A program made the position numbers and the translations under genes. This document shows, in pieces, positions 1 to 8,191 of a DNA stretch of 64,000 bases (positions are counted from its first letter, which is position 1; the number at the start of each line of letters is the position of its first letter). Under the pieces are notes generated by a model, which searched no databases, was not told where the DNA came from, and saw nothing but the letters and a program-made list of their open reading frames with translations. Source of the DNA: Microbacterium sp. Root166 (lineage in GTDB: Bacteria; Actinomycetota; Actinomycetes; Actinomycetales; Microbacteriaceae); assembly GCF_001427145.1 (NCBI RefSeq), contig NZ_LMGL01000001.1, forward strand, positions 248,823 through 312,822, in the 5' to 3' direction.

Positions 1-284
1 AGCAGCCCCGCGACGGCGGTGCCCGACGTGCAGACGACGACGGCGGGCGCGCGCGTCTCGCGGCCGATCCCGAGAGCGGTGAAGCCCGCGACGCGCTCGT
101 CGATGCGCACGTGCAGGGTGATGGCCTCGCGGCGCTCCAGCTCGGCCGCGACCAGCGCGAGAGCCTGGGATCGGGATCCGGGGCTCAGGACGACGTGCCT
201 CACGCCGAGCTCGACGAGGCGGCCGAGGAGCGCGGCGGCGGCGTCGGTCGCGGCGGAGGAGAGTCCGCGGGGTTCAGCGCCCAC
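1..284 (-). CDS. menD: MenD, N-terminal part (cut by window edge)
   Basis: First about 94 residues of 2-succinyl-5-enolpyruvyl-6-hydroxy-3-cyclohexene-1-carboxylate synthase, the thiamine-diphosphate enzyme that adds 2-oxoglutarate to isochorismate in menaquinone synthesis. The reading [13 protein letters not shown] near residues 27-39 and [11 protein letters not shown] near the cut are the classic MenD N-terminal signatures (known of the family). The GTG start at 284 lies two bases after the stop of the upstream membrane-protein gene, so the two are probably co-transcribed. The rest of the gene lies left of the window. menA, menE, menB and menC in the same window support the assignment. Confidence 0.9.
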   Translation of the reverse strand, partial: MGAEPRGLSSAATDAAAALLGRLVELGVRHVVLSPGSRSQALALVAAELERREAITLHVRIDERVAGFTALGIGRETRAPAVVVCTSGTAVAGL

Positions 285-286
285 CG

Positions 287-763
287 TCAGCTGACGGCGC
301 CGCGCTGGCCGCGCTCGTCGTCACCGTCGACCGGGCGGGTCGGCGGGTCGGCCGGCCGCGCAGGCGGGTCGGCCGGGGCATCCGGTGAACCGGCGGTGGA
401 GGCACCGGGAGCCGAGGTTCCGGGCTCGGGGGTCCAGCGCGGATCGTCGTCCTCGGCGTCGAGCTGGGCGAGCTCCTCCTCGAGACGGCGGATGCGTTCG
501 TCCTGGTCGGAGATGACGCCGATGCGGCCGAGGAACTCGGGGTCGTCGTCGGGTGCGCGGCGGGCGGCGGCCGTGGAACGGCGGACGCGGCCGACGATCA
601 GCCACAGCAGGCCGCCGAGGACCGGAAGCAGCACGACGATGAGCAGCCACACGGGCTTGCTGACACCCCGGTGCCGGCTGGGCGGCTGCACCGCGCAGTC
701 GACGATGGTGAAGACCCAGAACGCGGTCGCCACCAGGGCCAGAATCAGCAGCACCCGAGGCAT
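287..763 (-). CDS. PLDc_N-domain membrane protein
   Basis: A 158-residue protein with two predicted membrane helices (about residues 4-24 and 38-58) joined by a short polar loop. This is the PLDc_N (phospholipase-D-nuclease N-terminal) two-helix module common in actinobacteria. Residues 65-158 are hydrophilic: a short coiled-coil-like stretch of E/L/R/D followed by a Pro/Ala/Asp-rich tail. No catalytic HKD motif is present, so enzyme activity is not implied. It precedes menD by two bases. A TAGGAT hexamer (70-75 on the complement) six bases before the ATG suggests a leaderless transcript. Function unknown. Confidence 0.75.
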   Translation of the reverse strand: MPRVLLILALVATAFWVFTIVDCAVQPPSRHRGVSKPVWLLIVVLLPVLGGLLWLIVGRVRRSTAAARRAPDDDPEFLGRIGVISDQDERIRRLEEELAQLDAEDDDPRWTPEPGTSAPGASTAGSPDAPADPPARPADPPTRPVDGDDERGQRGAVS

Positions 764-871
764 GCCCCCATCCTAGGCGGCGTGGCGGGACAGCGGCCGC
801 CTCGTGACCGAACCGTCGCCGGTGGGGGCCGCGGCGGCGCTTCGCTCCGGCCGCTCGCTTACGATGGACGG

Positions 872-1156
872 GTGAAAGCCCGCTCCGCCCTCGTGTACAC
901 GGTGCTGCGGCTCCTCGCGTTCCTGGTGCCGTTCGGCCTGCTGATGCTGCTGCCGATCATGCGGGAGTACTACTGGCTCGCCGCGATCTTCGCTGCCCTC
1001 ATCGGTCTGAGCCTCTCGGTGCTGTTCCTGCGCCGGCCGCTGGACGACCTCACGTCCGGCCTCGCCGAGCGCCGCGCCCAGGCCCGGACGACGGTCAGCG
1101 ACGAAGACGCCGAAGACGCGGCGAGCGACGCCATCCGCCCGACGCCGACCGACTGA
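872..1156 (+). CDS. DUF4229 small membrane protein
   Basis: A 94-residue protein with two hydrophobic helices (about residues 8-25 and 30-50), then an acidic, Asp/Ala-rich tail. The pattern matches the actinobacterial DUF4229 family, which usually sits beside menaquinone genes. The GTG start is chosen because the hydrophobic part begins there and because TACGAT (860-865) lies exactly six bases before it, as expected for a leaderless promoter. It converges on menA with only 35 bases between. No function is known. Confidence 0.75.
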   Translation: MKARSALVYTVLRLLAFLVPFGLLMLLPIMREYYWLAAIFAALIGLSLSVLFLRRPLDDLTSGLAERRAQARTTVSDEDAEDAASDAIRPTPTD

Positions 1157-1191
1157 GCCGCGCCGGTCGCGGCATCCGCTCGGCGCGCCCG

Positions 1192-2181
1192 TCAGAGCGG
1201 CGAGCCGACGAACGCCCACGCCAGGATCGCGCCGTAGGCGACCGAGGTGAGCGAGGTGAGCCCCAGGGCGACGACGAGCTCACGCGGGTCGCGGTAGGTC
1301 CACACGATCAGGATGGCCGGCAGCGCGGCGAGCAGCACCAGCAGCGTCAGCCATGCGATGGGGTAGACCAGCGCGAGGAACGCCGCGATCGCGAACGCGA
1401 GCAGCACGAAGATCGTGAACAGCCACCGGGTGGCGGTGCGTCCGATCAGCACCGTGAGGGTGCGCTTGCCCGACGCCCGGTCCTGGTCGATGTCGCGCAG
1501 GTTGTTCGCCAGCAGCACCGCGCAGGCGAGGAGGCCCGCGGCGACGGCGCCGAACCATGCCTCCTGGGGCAGCGAGAAGGCCTGCACCCACGTGGTGCCG
1601 AGCGTGGCGACGAGTCCGAAGAAGACGAAGACGAAGACCTCGCCCAGCCCGTAGTACCCGTAGGGCCGCTTGCCCCCGGTGTAGAACCAGGCCGCGAGGA
1701 TGCACACCGCGCCCACGGCGAGGAACCACCACTGCTGCGTGCGGATGGAGATCGCGAGACCGGCGACGGCGGAGATCGCGAAGAAGACGAGGGCGACCGT
1801 CAGCACCGCGCGCGGCTTCACCTTGCGCGAGGCGGTGAGGCGGGCCGGGCCCACGCGGTGGTCGTCGGTGCCGCGGATGCCGTCGCTGTAGTCGTTCGCG
1901 TAGTTCACGCCGATCTGCAGCGATACCGAGACGATGAGGCAGAACAGCGCGATGACCCAGTGCAGCTCGTCCGTCACGAGCAGAGCGGCGCCCGTTCCGA
2001 TGAGGATCGGGGTGATCGCCAGGGGCAGCGTGCGCAGGCGCGCCGCGGCGATCCAGTCGGCCGTGGTCGCCGGCGCGATCGCGCGCGGGTCGCCGGACTG
2101 ATGCACCTTCTGAGGGTTTCCCCGCGCCGGCTGCTTCTTCGGACCGGGGTGCTTGCGCTTCTTGCTCGGAGTTCCTGCCAC
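1192..2181 (-). CDS. menA: 1,4-dihydroxy-2-naphthoate polyprenyltransferase
   Basis: A 329-residue UbiA-family membrane prenyltransferase that attaches the polyprenyl tail to DHNA in menaquinone synthesis. A basic N-terminal tail (about 40 residues rich in K/P/Q) precedes about eight or nine membrane helices. The first Asp-rich prenyl-diphosphate motif is seen as NYANDYSDG near residues 93-101, and the second as NNLRDIDQDR near 226-235; both are diagnostic of MenA/UbiA. The GTG start is supported by a TAGGAT hexamer (2190-2195 on the complement) eight bases upstream. It is monocistronic and convergent with the DUF4229 gene. Confidence 0.93.
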   Translation of the reverse strand: MAGTPSKKRKHPGPKKQPARGNPQKVHQSGDPRAIAPATTADWIAAARLRTLPLAITPILIGTGAALLVTDELHWVIALFCLIVSVSLQIGVNYANDYSDGIRGTDDHRVGPARLTASRKVKPRAVLTVALVFFAISAVAGLAISIRTQQWWFLAVGAVCILAAWFYTGGKRPYGYYGLGEVFVFVFFGLVATLGTTWVQAFSLPQEAWFGAVAAGLLACAVLLANNLRDIDQDRASGKRTLTVLIGRTATRWLFTIFVLLAFAIAAFLALVYPIAWLTLLVLLAALPAILIVWTYRDPRELVVALGLTSLTSVAYGAILAWAFVGSPL

Positions 2182-2256
2182 GAGTCGCCATCCTAGGGCT
2201 TCGGCTCCGCGTCAACCCTCTGGCACCTCGGAACACGCGGAGCCAGACTGCCCGTC

Positions 2257-2640
2257 ATGTTGACCATCGGAAGCATCGTGCTGACCGTCGAGGACATCGA
2301 GCGCGCCGCGCAGTTCTGGCGCGGCGCGCTCGGCTACGTGAACCGGAGCGAGCCGAGCGACGACTGGCTCATCCTCGATCCGCCGGGCAAGGCGAACTGG
2401 GCCGCGCCGGGAGCGAGCCTCGCCCTCTCGGTCACGGGATACCCGCAGCACTATCCCCCGCGCATCCACCTCGACCTGTACGCCGAGGACCAGGCTGCCG
2501 AGGTGCAGCGCCTGCTGGGCCTCGGCGCGCGCGAGGTCGACTGGGACGACTATCCCGACGACGCCGATTGGATCGTGCTCGAAGACACCGAGGGCAACCG
2601 GTTCTGCGTGGTCGACACCGGCGAGTACCCCGCCGGCTGA
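2257..2640 (+). CDS. VOC-family (glyoxalase-fold) protein
   Basis: A 127-residue protein with the beta-alpha-beta-beta-beta repeat expected of the vicinal oxygen chelate fold: it opens with IGSIVLTVEDIERAAQFW and ends with EDTEGNRFCVVDTGE, the typical second module. A metal-ligand-like His sits in IHLDLY near residue 70 and a Glu near residue 118. The family includes glyoxalases, bleomycin-resistance proteins and dioxygenases; nothing here fixes the substrate. It is transcribed divergently from menA, with a 75-base gap holding a CAGACT hexamer seven bases before the ATG. Confidence 0.75.
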   Translation: MLTIGSIVLTVEDIERAAQFWRGALGYVNRSEPSDDWLILDPPGKANWAAPGASLALSVTGYPQHYPPRIHLDLYAEDQAAEVQRLLGLGAREVDWDDYPDDADWIVLEDTEGNRFCVVDTGEYPAG

Positions 2641-2658
2641 CCTCTCCGGCAGCCAGTC

Positions 2659-3804
2659 TCAGTGCAGCGCGGCGACCGTCCGGCGGATCGTCTCGCGGTC
2701 GGGCTTGCCCGAGGCCAGCATCGCCAGCTCGTCCACGATGATCAGCCGCGAGGGCCGCGCGTGCGGGCCGATCGACTCCTTCACCGCGGCGCGGGCCTCG
2801 TCGAGCTGGACCGACTCGCTTCGTCGGAGCACCTCGCCCCGGGGTGCGACGATGACGGATGCCTCGCCCCAGCGCTCGTCCGCAACGCCCACGACGACGG
2901 CATCCGACAGCCCGGGAACGGAGCGCACGATGCGCTCGACGCGATCCAGCGAGATGTTCACGCCGCCCGAGACGATGACGTTGTCGAGCCGTCCGTGGAC
3001 GCGCAGGACGCCGTCCTCGACGAGGCCGGCGTCGCCGGTGCGATACCAGCGCGTGCCCGCGTGGTCGCGGCGGAACGCGGCATCCGTCAGCTCCCGATCC
3101 CCCAGGTAGCCCTCCGCCAGCACCGGCCCGGCCACCTGCACCTCGCCGTGCTCGATGCGCACCGACACGCCCCGCAACGGCGTCCCGTCGTACACGCAGC
3201 CGCCGGCCGTCTCCGTCGAGCCGTAGGTCCGCACAACCCGGGCCCCCGCGTCCTGCGCGCGATCGAGCAGGGCCGGAGGCATCGCCTGACCGCCCACGAG
3301 GATCGCCTCGAACGACCCCACCGCTGTGCGCACCGCGGAATCGTGGTCCGCGGCGTCCAGCAGCCTCGCCAGCTGCGCGGGGACCAGCGAGGTGTACGAC
3401 GGGGCTCGCGCCGCCCCGAGCATGGCCAGCGCCGCGTCGGCGAAGGCCTGCGGCGAGAACGCCCCGGCGAGGACGCGGGGCTCGCGACCGGCCACCAGCG
3501 AGCGCACCAGCACCTGGAGACCTGCGACATAGCTCACCGGCAGTGCCAGCAGCCAGGCGCCGTCGCCGATGCGGTCGGCGGTGGCGAGCGCGCTCGCAGT
3601 GAGGGCGTCGCGGCTGAGGATGACGCTCTTCGGGATGCCGGTCGATCCGGAGGTCGTGACCACGACAGCGGTGCCGGGGCGCACCTCGACGGGGAGCTCC
3701 CCCACCATGCCGAGGCCGAGTGCCGGTCCGTCGCCGTCGACCGCGGCGCGCAGCGCCCGGAAGACGTCTGCGGGTTCGTCGCCGAGGACGGGCTCGAGCC
3801 TCAT
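2659..3804 (-). CDS. menE: o-succinylbenzoate-CoA ligase
   Basis: A 381-residue ANL-superfamily AMP-forming ligase that activates o-succinylbenzoate with CoA in menaquinone synthesis. The P-loop-like motif TTSGSTGIPKS lies near residues 49-59, the adenine-binding YGSTETAGG near 193-201, and the hinge/C-terminal region runs from YRTGDAG. It is shorter than general acyl-CoA ligases (about 500 residues), which is usual for actinobacterial MenE. It follows menB 21 bases downstream on the same strand, so a menB-menE unit is likely. Confidence 0.9.
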   Translation of the reverse strand: MRLEPVLGDEPADVFRALRAAVDGDGPALGLGMVGELPVEVRPGTAVVVTTSGSTGIPKSVILSRDALTASALATADRIGDGAWLLALPVSYVAGLQVLVRSLVAGREPRVLAGAFSPQAFADAALAMLGAARAPSYTSLVPAQLARLLDAADHDSAVRTAVGSFEAILVGGQAMPPALLDRAQDAGARVVRTYGSTETAGGCVYDGTPLRGVSVRIEHGEVQVAGPVLAEGYLGDRELTDAAFRRDHAGTRWYRTGDAGLVEDGVLRVHGRLDNVIVSGGVNISLDRVERIVRSVPGLSDAVVVGVADERWGEASVIVAPRGEVLRRSESVQLDEARAAVKESIGPHARPSRLIIVDELAMLASGKPDRETIRRTVAALH

Positions 3805-3825
3805 GTCAGCGCCACCGGGCGCGGG

Positions 3826-4728
3826 TCAGTAGTGCCACGGGTACGGGGACCAGTCCGGATCGCGCTTCTCGAGGAACGCATCGCGGCCCTCGACCGCCTC
3901 GTCGGTGCCGTAGGCGAGCCGGGTGGCCTCGCCGGCGAAGACCTGCTGGCCGACCATGCCGTCGTCGACGGCGTTGAAGGCGAACTTGAGCATGCGGACG
4001 GCGGTCGGCGACTTGGTGAGGATGGTGCGGGCCATCGCCACCGCCTCGCGTTCGAGCTCGGCGTGCGGCACGACCCGGTTGACGGCGCCCATCTCGTAGG
4101 CGCGCTGCGCCGAGTACTCCTCGGCGAGGAAGAACACCTCGCGGGCGAACTTCTGCCCGATCTGCCGCGCGAAGTAGGCCGACCCGTAGCCGGCGTCGAA
4201 CGAGCCCACGTCGGCATCGGTCTGCTTGAACCGGCCGTGCTCGGCGCTCGCGATCGACAGGTCGCACACCACGTGCAGCGAGTGCCCGCCGCCGGCCGCC
4301 CAGCCGGGGATCACAGCGATCACGACCTTGGGCATGAACCGGATGAGCCGCTGCACCTCGAGGATGTGCAGGCGTCCGGCTCGCGCAGGGTCCGCTACCG
4401 ATGTCTCGTCGTCGGAGTACTTGTACCCGTCTCGCCCGCGGATGCGCTGGTCACCACCCGAGCAGAAGGCCCAACCGCCGTCCTTGGCGCTGGGACCGTT
4501 GCCGGTCAGCAGCACGACGCCGATGCGCGGATCCTGCCGGGCGGCGTCGAGCGCCCGGTACAGCTCGTCAACGGTGTGCGGGCGGAACGCGTTGCGCACC
4601 TCCGGGCGATCGAACGCGATGCGCGCGATCCGGCCGTCCTTCGAGACGTGGGAGGTGATGTCGGTGAAGTCGGCGGCGTGCGGGGCCGGCATCCACTCGT
4701 CGTCGTCGAACAGCTCGGAAACGGTCAC
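3826..4728 (-). CDS. menB: 1,4-dihydroxy-2-naphthoyl-CoA synthase
   Basis: A 300-residue crotonase-fold enzyme that closes the naphthoquinone ring in menaquinone synthesis. Recognisable MenB features are RPEVRNAFRPHTVDEL near residues 41-56, the oxyanion region FCSGGDQRIRG near 92-102, and the C-terminal ending WSPYPWHY. The GTG start is supported by TAGGCT (4735-4740 on the complement) six bases upstream, a leaderless arrangement. menE follows. The 91-base gap to the divergent lipoprotein gene holds promoter elements for both directions. Confidence 0.95.
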   Translation of the reverse strand: MTVSELFDDDEWMPAPHAADFTDITSHVSKDGRIARIAFDRPEVRNAFRPHTVDELYRALDAARQDPRIGVVLLTGNGPSAKDGGWAFCSGGDQRIRGRDGYKYSDDETSVADPARAGRLHILEVQRLIRFMPKVVIAVIPGWAAGGGHSLHVVCDLSIASAEHGRFKQTDADVGSFDAGYGSAYFARQIGQKFAREVFFLAEEYSAQRAYEMGAVNRVVPHAELEREAVAMARTILTKSPTAVRMLKFAFNAVDDGMVGQQVFAGEATRLAYGTDEAVEGRDAFLEKRDPDWSPYPWHY

Positions 4729-4819
4729 CGGGACAGCCTACGACCGCGGCGCGTCGGCCGTCTCGCCGCACAGCGTCACAGGGCCGTTGCGCCGGTGTCC
4801 GGGGCTTTAGCCTGGTTCG

Positions 4820-5359
4820 GTGACCTCGACTCTTCGCTCCCTGACCGCGGCTGCCGCCGCGGCTCTCCTGCTGACCCTCGCCGCCTGTTCCTCGCCCGCC
4901 ACCACGACGGCAGAGCCCTCGTCCTCCGCCGCGGCCCCCGCCGCCGAAGGCGAGTGCGCGGGCGTCACGATCGTCGTCGACGCGAGCGCGCTGGAGGGCG
5001 ACGACGACGTGTCGCTCGAGGAGTGCGTCGAGACCGACGAGGCCGTCGCCGCCGCCGATGCCCTGGCCGAGGCGGGCGTGGAGACCGAGGGAACCGTCGA
5101 GTACGGCGACCAGGTCGTGTGCCGCGTGAACGGCGCCCCGGCAGCCGATACCGTGCTGGCCGCCGACGACGGCACCGAGTACAGCGAGACCTGCGAGTCC
5201 ATGGCCCCCGCCTTCGCGTACTGGTCGCTCTGGGTGAAGACCGCCGAGAGCGAGTGGGACTACGCCCAGGAGGGCCTCTCCACCCTGCAGGTGGAGCCGG
5301 GCGATTCCGTCGCGCTGCTGTTCACCCTCAACGGCGAGCCCGCCGCGCCGACCACATAG
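4820..5359 (+). CDS. Secreted lipoprotein with SCO2322-like C-terminus
   Basis: A 179-residue lipoprotein: signal peptide with lipobox LAAC (Cys23), then a Ser/Ala/Pro linker and a folded domain. The C-terminal part contains FAYWSLWVKTAESEWDYAQ near residues 133-151, resembling the W-rich end of the SCO2322 proteins found beside ECF transporters in actinobacteria (family knowledge, judged by eye). Three bases separate it from the ECF fusion gene, so the two are one operon. Inference: it may capture the transporter's substrate outside the cell. TAGCCT (4808-4813) lies six bases before the GTG start, so the mRNA is probably leaderless. Confidence 0.65.
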   Translation: MTSTLRSLTAAAAAALLLTLAACSSPATTTAEPSSSAAAPAAEGECAGVTIVVDASALEGDDDVSLEECVETDEAVAAADALAEAGVETEGTVEYGDQVVCRVNGAPAADTVLAADDGTEYSETCESMAPAFAYWSLWVKTAESEWDYAQEGLSTLQVEPGDSVALLFTLNGEPAAPTT

Positions 5360-5362
5360 GCC

Positions 5363-8182
5363 ATGACCCTCCGACCCGGACCACTGCGCGCCGCGGCAGC
5401 TCTCGCCGCCGGCTTCGTGGTGGTCCGAGTGGTCTACCGGGTGCTGTTCCACGGTGCCGACGGCTCGGGACCTGTGCTTCTGGCGCTTCCCGAGTACCGG
5501 CTGCCGCCGCCGTTCGGGCACGTCGTCATGCTCGGGCCGGTCACCACCGGCGGACTGTGGGATGCCGCGGCCAGCGCCCTTCCGATCGCCCTGACGATCC
5601 TCGCCTTCGGTGTGCTGAACGCCGCGGTCGACGTTCCCCGGCTCTTCGCCCGCGGCGCCCGGCGCGGACCGCTGCGCGGCGTCGCCCGCACGCTGGCGGT
5701 CGCGTGGGCCACCCTCCCCGCGCTGGCCGAGGCCGTGCGCGCGGTGCGATTCGCGCAGCGCCTGCGCGGCGAGCGCAGCGGGGTCCGCCTCCTCGCACCG
5801 GTGCTCGCCCGCACACTGGCGCGGGCCACCGCGCTGGCGGCCGCGCTCGAACTGCGAGGACTCGCCGGCCATCCCGTCTCGGGCGACTGCCTGGCTCCCG
5901 TCGAGACCGAAGGACTCGTGCTGCGCCACGGCGACGGGGCGGCCATCGAGGTGCCCGACCTGGCCTTGCGCCCGGGTACGCTCACCGTGGTCACGGGAGC
6001 GACCGGGGCCGGCAAGTCCACGCTCCTGCGCGCGCTCGCCGGGCTCCACACCCACGTGGACGGCGGCAGCGCGAGGGGCACGGTGCGCGTCGTCGGCCAC
6101 GATCGCCTCGCCGTGCCGCCGCGCGACACCGCCCAGCGGGTGGGCGTCGTGCTGCAGCACCCGCGCGAGGGCTTCGCGACCGAGTCCGTCTGCGACGAGA
6201 TCGGCCTCACTCTCGAGCTGCGCGGCGTCGCGCCCGCGATCGTCGCCGCCCGCGTCACGGAGGTGGCCGAGCGCGTCGGCATCGCCGACCTCGTGCCCCG
6301 CACCCTGACCGGCCTCTCGGCCGGCGAGGCCGTGCTCGTGGCGATCGCGGCCGCCATCGTCGAGCACCCGATCCTGCTGCTGGTGGACGAGCCCCTCGCC
6401 GACCTCGACGCCGCCAACCGCGAGCGGATCGTGACGCTGCTCGGCGCCCTCGCCAGGGACGGCGGCGTCTGCGTCGTCGTCGCGGAGCACCGGGCGACCG
6501 AGCTTGATCGGGTCGCCGATGCGCGGGTCCCTCTGGAGAGCGGTGTGCTCCCGGCACCGGCGACGCCGCCGGCCCCGCCCCGGCGGGCCTCGGCGACGCT
6601 CGCCGCGGCCGAGCCCGTGCTCCGCGTGGAGCGTCTCGACGTCCGCCGCGGAACCCACCTCGTCGTGGACGGCGCCACCCTTGCACTCGACCCCGGCGGC
6701 GTCGTCGCGCTCGTCGGACCCAACGGCGCCGGCAAGTCGAGCCTGCTGGTCGCCCTCGCGACGGATACTGCGGCCGCGACCGTGGCCGGCGATGCGCCGC
6801 GCCGCGGGCGAGGCGTCTCCGGCGTCCGGCTGGTCCCCGATGCGTCCGACGACCTGTTCGTCTGCGACACCGTGGCGGCCGAGTGCGCGCACGCGGACCG
6901 CCGTGCCGGCAGCGCCCGCGGCACGACGCTGAGGCGGTGGGCCGAGCTCATGGGCGATCCGCAGCAGGCGGGCAGCCGGCTCGGGGCGCGGCATCCGCTC
7001 GATCTCTCGGCGGGTCAGCGGCGCTGCCTCGCGATCGCACTCCAGCTCTCGTCGCGGCCGCGCGTGCTGCTCGTCGACGAGCCGACCCGGGGATTGGATG
7101 CCGCGGCCCGCGCCCTCGTCGCCGGAGCGATCGGCGACATCGCGTCGTCGGGAGCCGCCGTGCTCGTCGCCACGCACGACCAGGAGTTCGCAGGCTCCGT
7201 CGCGGACGCCGTGCTGCCCATGGCGGACGGTCGGGTCGGGGCGCCGCGTGCCCTCGTGCCGGCCGCAGTCTCGGTCGGCGCGGCTGCGGTCGGCACGACC
7301 GCCGCGCGCGATGCGATCGCCGTCCCGGGCGTCGAGCCGCACGTCGGAGCCCGGCGCGCGGGCCCGGACCGCAGGGATGCGCCCACGGCGGCGCCGCCGG
7401 CCACGGCGGCCCGCGGCATCCGGAATCCGCGACCGGGAGTTCGCCTGACCGCAGTCGCCGCCGCGAACCTGGTCGCGCTGGCCGCCTTCAGCTGGCCGCT
7501 CGTGGCCTACGCGGTGCCGTCGCAGGCTCAGGCGGCCGTGCCGGTCGCCGCCTTCGCGCTCGTGCCGCTCGCCGCGCTCGTGATCTTCGGCGCCCTCGAC
7601 CGGAGCGTCCGCAGCGCCCACACCCTCGCGCTGCTCGGCACGCTCGCCGCGATCGGCGCGGCCATCCGGATCGTCGGGACCGGCGTCGGCGGGATGGAGG
7701 CGGTGTTCATCCTGCTGATCCTCGGCGGACGGGCCCTCGGCGCGCGGTTCGGGCTGCTGCTCGGCCTCTCCACGATCCTGCTGTCGTCCGTCGTCACCGG
7801 AGGCATCGGGCCGTGGACCCCCTTCCAGATGTTCGCGTGCGCGTGGGTCGGCGCGGGAGCCGGACTGCTGCCCCGACGGGTGAGCGGGGTCGCGGAGGTG
7901 GTGATGCTGTCCGTCTACGGGGTCGCGGCGTCGTACGTCTTCGGGCTCATCATGAACCTGTGGTTCTGGCCGTTCGCCGTGGGCGGCGGCACGGGCATCT
8001 CGTACCAGCCGGGCGCTCCGATCGGCGAGAACATCGCCAGCTTCGTGCTGTACTCGCTGCTCACCTCGAGCCTGACGTGGGACACCCTGCGCGCGATCGT
8101 GACCGTGGTCGGCGTGGTCGTCGTCGGCCGCGCGATCCTCATCGCCCTGCGCCGCGCGAAGCCCGTCGCCTCACGACACTGA
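5363..8182 (+). CDS. Single-chain ECF transporter (T-A-A'-S fusion)
   Basis: A 939-residue fusion of all four parts of an energy-coupling factor importer. Residues 1-170 are hydrophobic with EcfT character. A first ABC ATPase has Walker A GATGAGKST (212-220), signature LSAGE (318-322) and Walker B D342-E343. A second ATPase has Walker A GPNGAGKSS (452-460), signature LSAGQ (548-552) and Walker B D572-E573. From about residue 692 to the end are five or six membrane helices of an S (substrate) component. Both ATPases keep catalytic residues. ECF modules are usually three or four separate genes. Substrate is not proven: the lipoprotein upstream and metH downstream make a corrinoid plausible, but I see no riboswitch. 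Confidence 0.85.
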   Translation: MTLRPGPLRAAAALAAGFVVVRVVYRVLFHGADGSGPVLLALPEYRLPPPFGHVVMLGPVTTGGLWDAAASALPIALTILAFGVLNAAVDVPRLFARGARRGPLRGVARTLAVAWATLPALAEAVRAVRFAQRLRGERSGVRLLAPVLARTLARATALAAALELRGLAGHPVSGDCLAPVETEGLVLRHGDGAAIEVPDLALRPGTLTVVTGATGAGKSTLLRALAGLHTHVDGGSARGTVRVVGHDRLAVPPRDTAQRVGVVLQHPREGFATESVCDEIGLTLELRGVAPAIVAARVTEVAERVGIADLVPRTLTGLSAGEAVLVAIAAAIVEHPILLLVDEPLADLDAANRERIVTLLGALARDGGVCVVVAEHRATELDRVADARVPLESGVLPAPATPPAPPRRASATLAAAEPVLRVERLDVRRGTHLVVDGATLALDPGGVVALVGPNGAGKSSLLVALATDTAAATVAGDAPRRGRGVSGVRLVPDASDDLFVCDTVAAECAHADRRAGSARGTTLRRWAELMGDPQQAGSRLGARHPLDLSAGQRRCLAIALQLSSRPRVLLVDEPTRGLDAAARALVAGAIGDIASSGAAVLVATHDQEFAGSVADAVLPMADGRVGAPRALVPAAVSVGAAAVGTTAARDAIAVPGVEPHVGARRAGPDRRDAPTAAPPATAARGIRNPRPGVRLTAVAAANLVALAAFSWPLVAYAVPSQAQAAVPVAAFALVPLAALVIFGALDRSVRSAHTLALLGTLAAIGAAIRIVGTGVGGMEAVFILLILGGRALGARFGLLLGLSTILLSSVVTGGIGPWTPFQMFACAWVGAGAGLLPRRVSGVAEVVMLSVYGVAASYVFGLIMNLWFWPFAVGGGTGISYQPGAPIGENIASFVLYSLLTSSLTWDTLRAIVTVVGVVVVGRAILIALRRAKPVASRH

Positions 8183-8191
8183 TCCCGCGAC

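Noticed and set aside
4741..4819. Possible cobalamin riboswitch before the lipoprotein/ECF operon.
   Set aside because: The gap is only about 90 bases, a B12 box is not seen, and the -10 element abuts the start codon, leaving no leader RNA. metH likewise has none.
2662..6507. A 1281-codon open frame across menE, menB and the ECF operon on the plus strand.
   Set aside because: It runs antisense to menE and menB and then out of frame through the lipoprotein and transporter genes, whose products are clearly recognisable. Composition is Arg-rich and non-protein-like.
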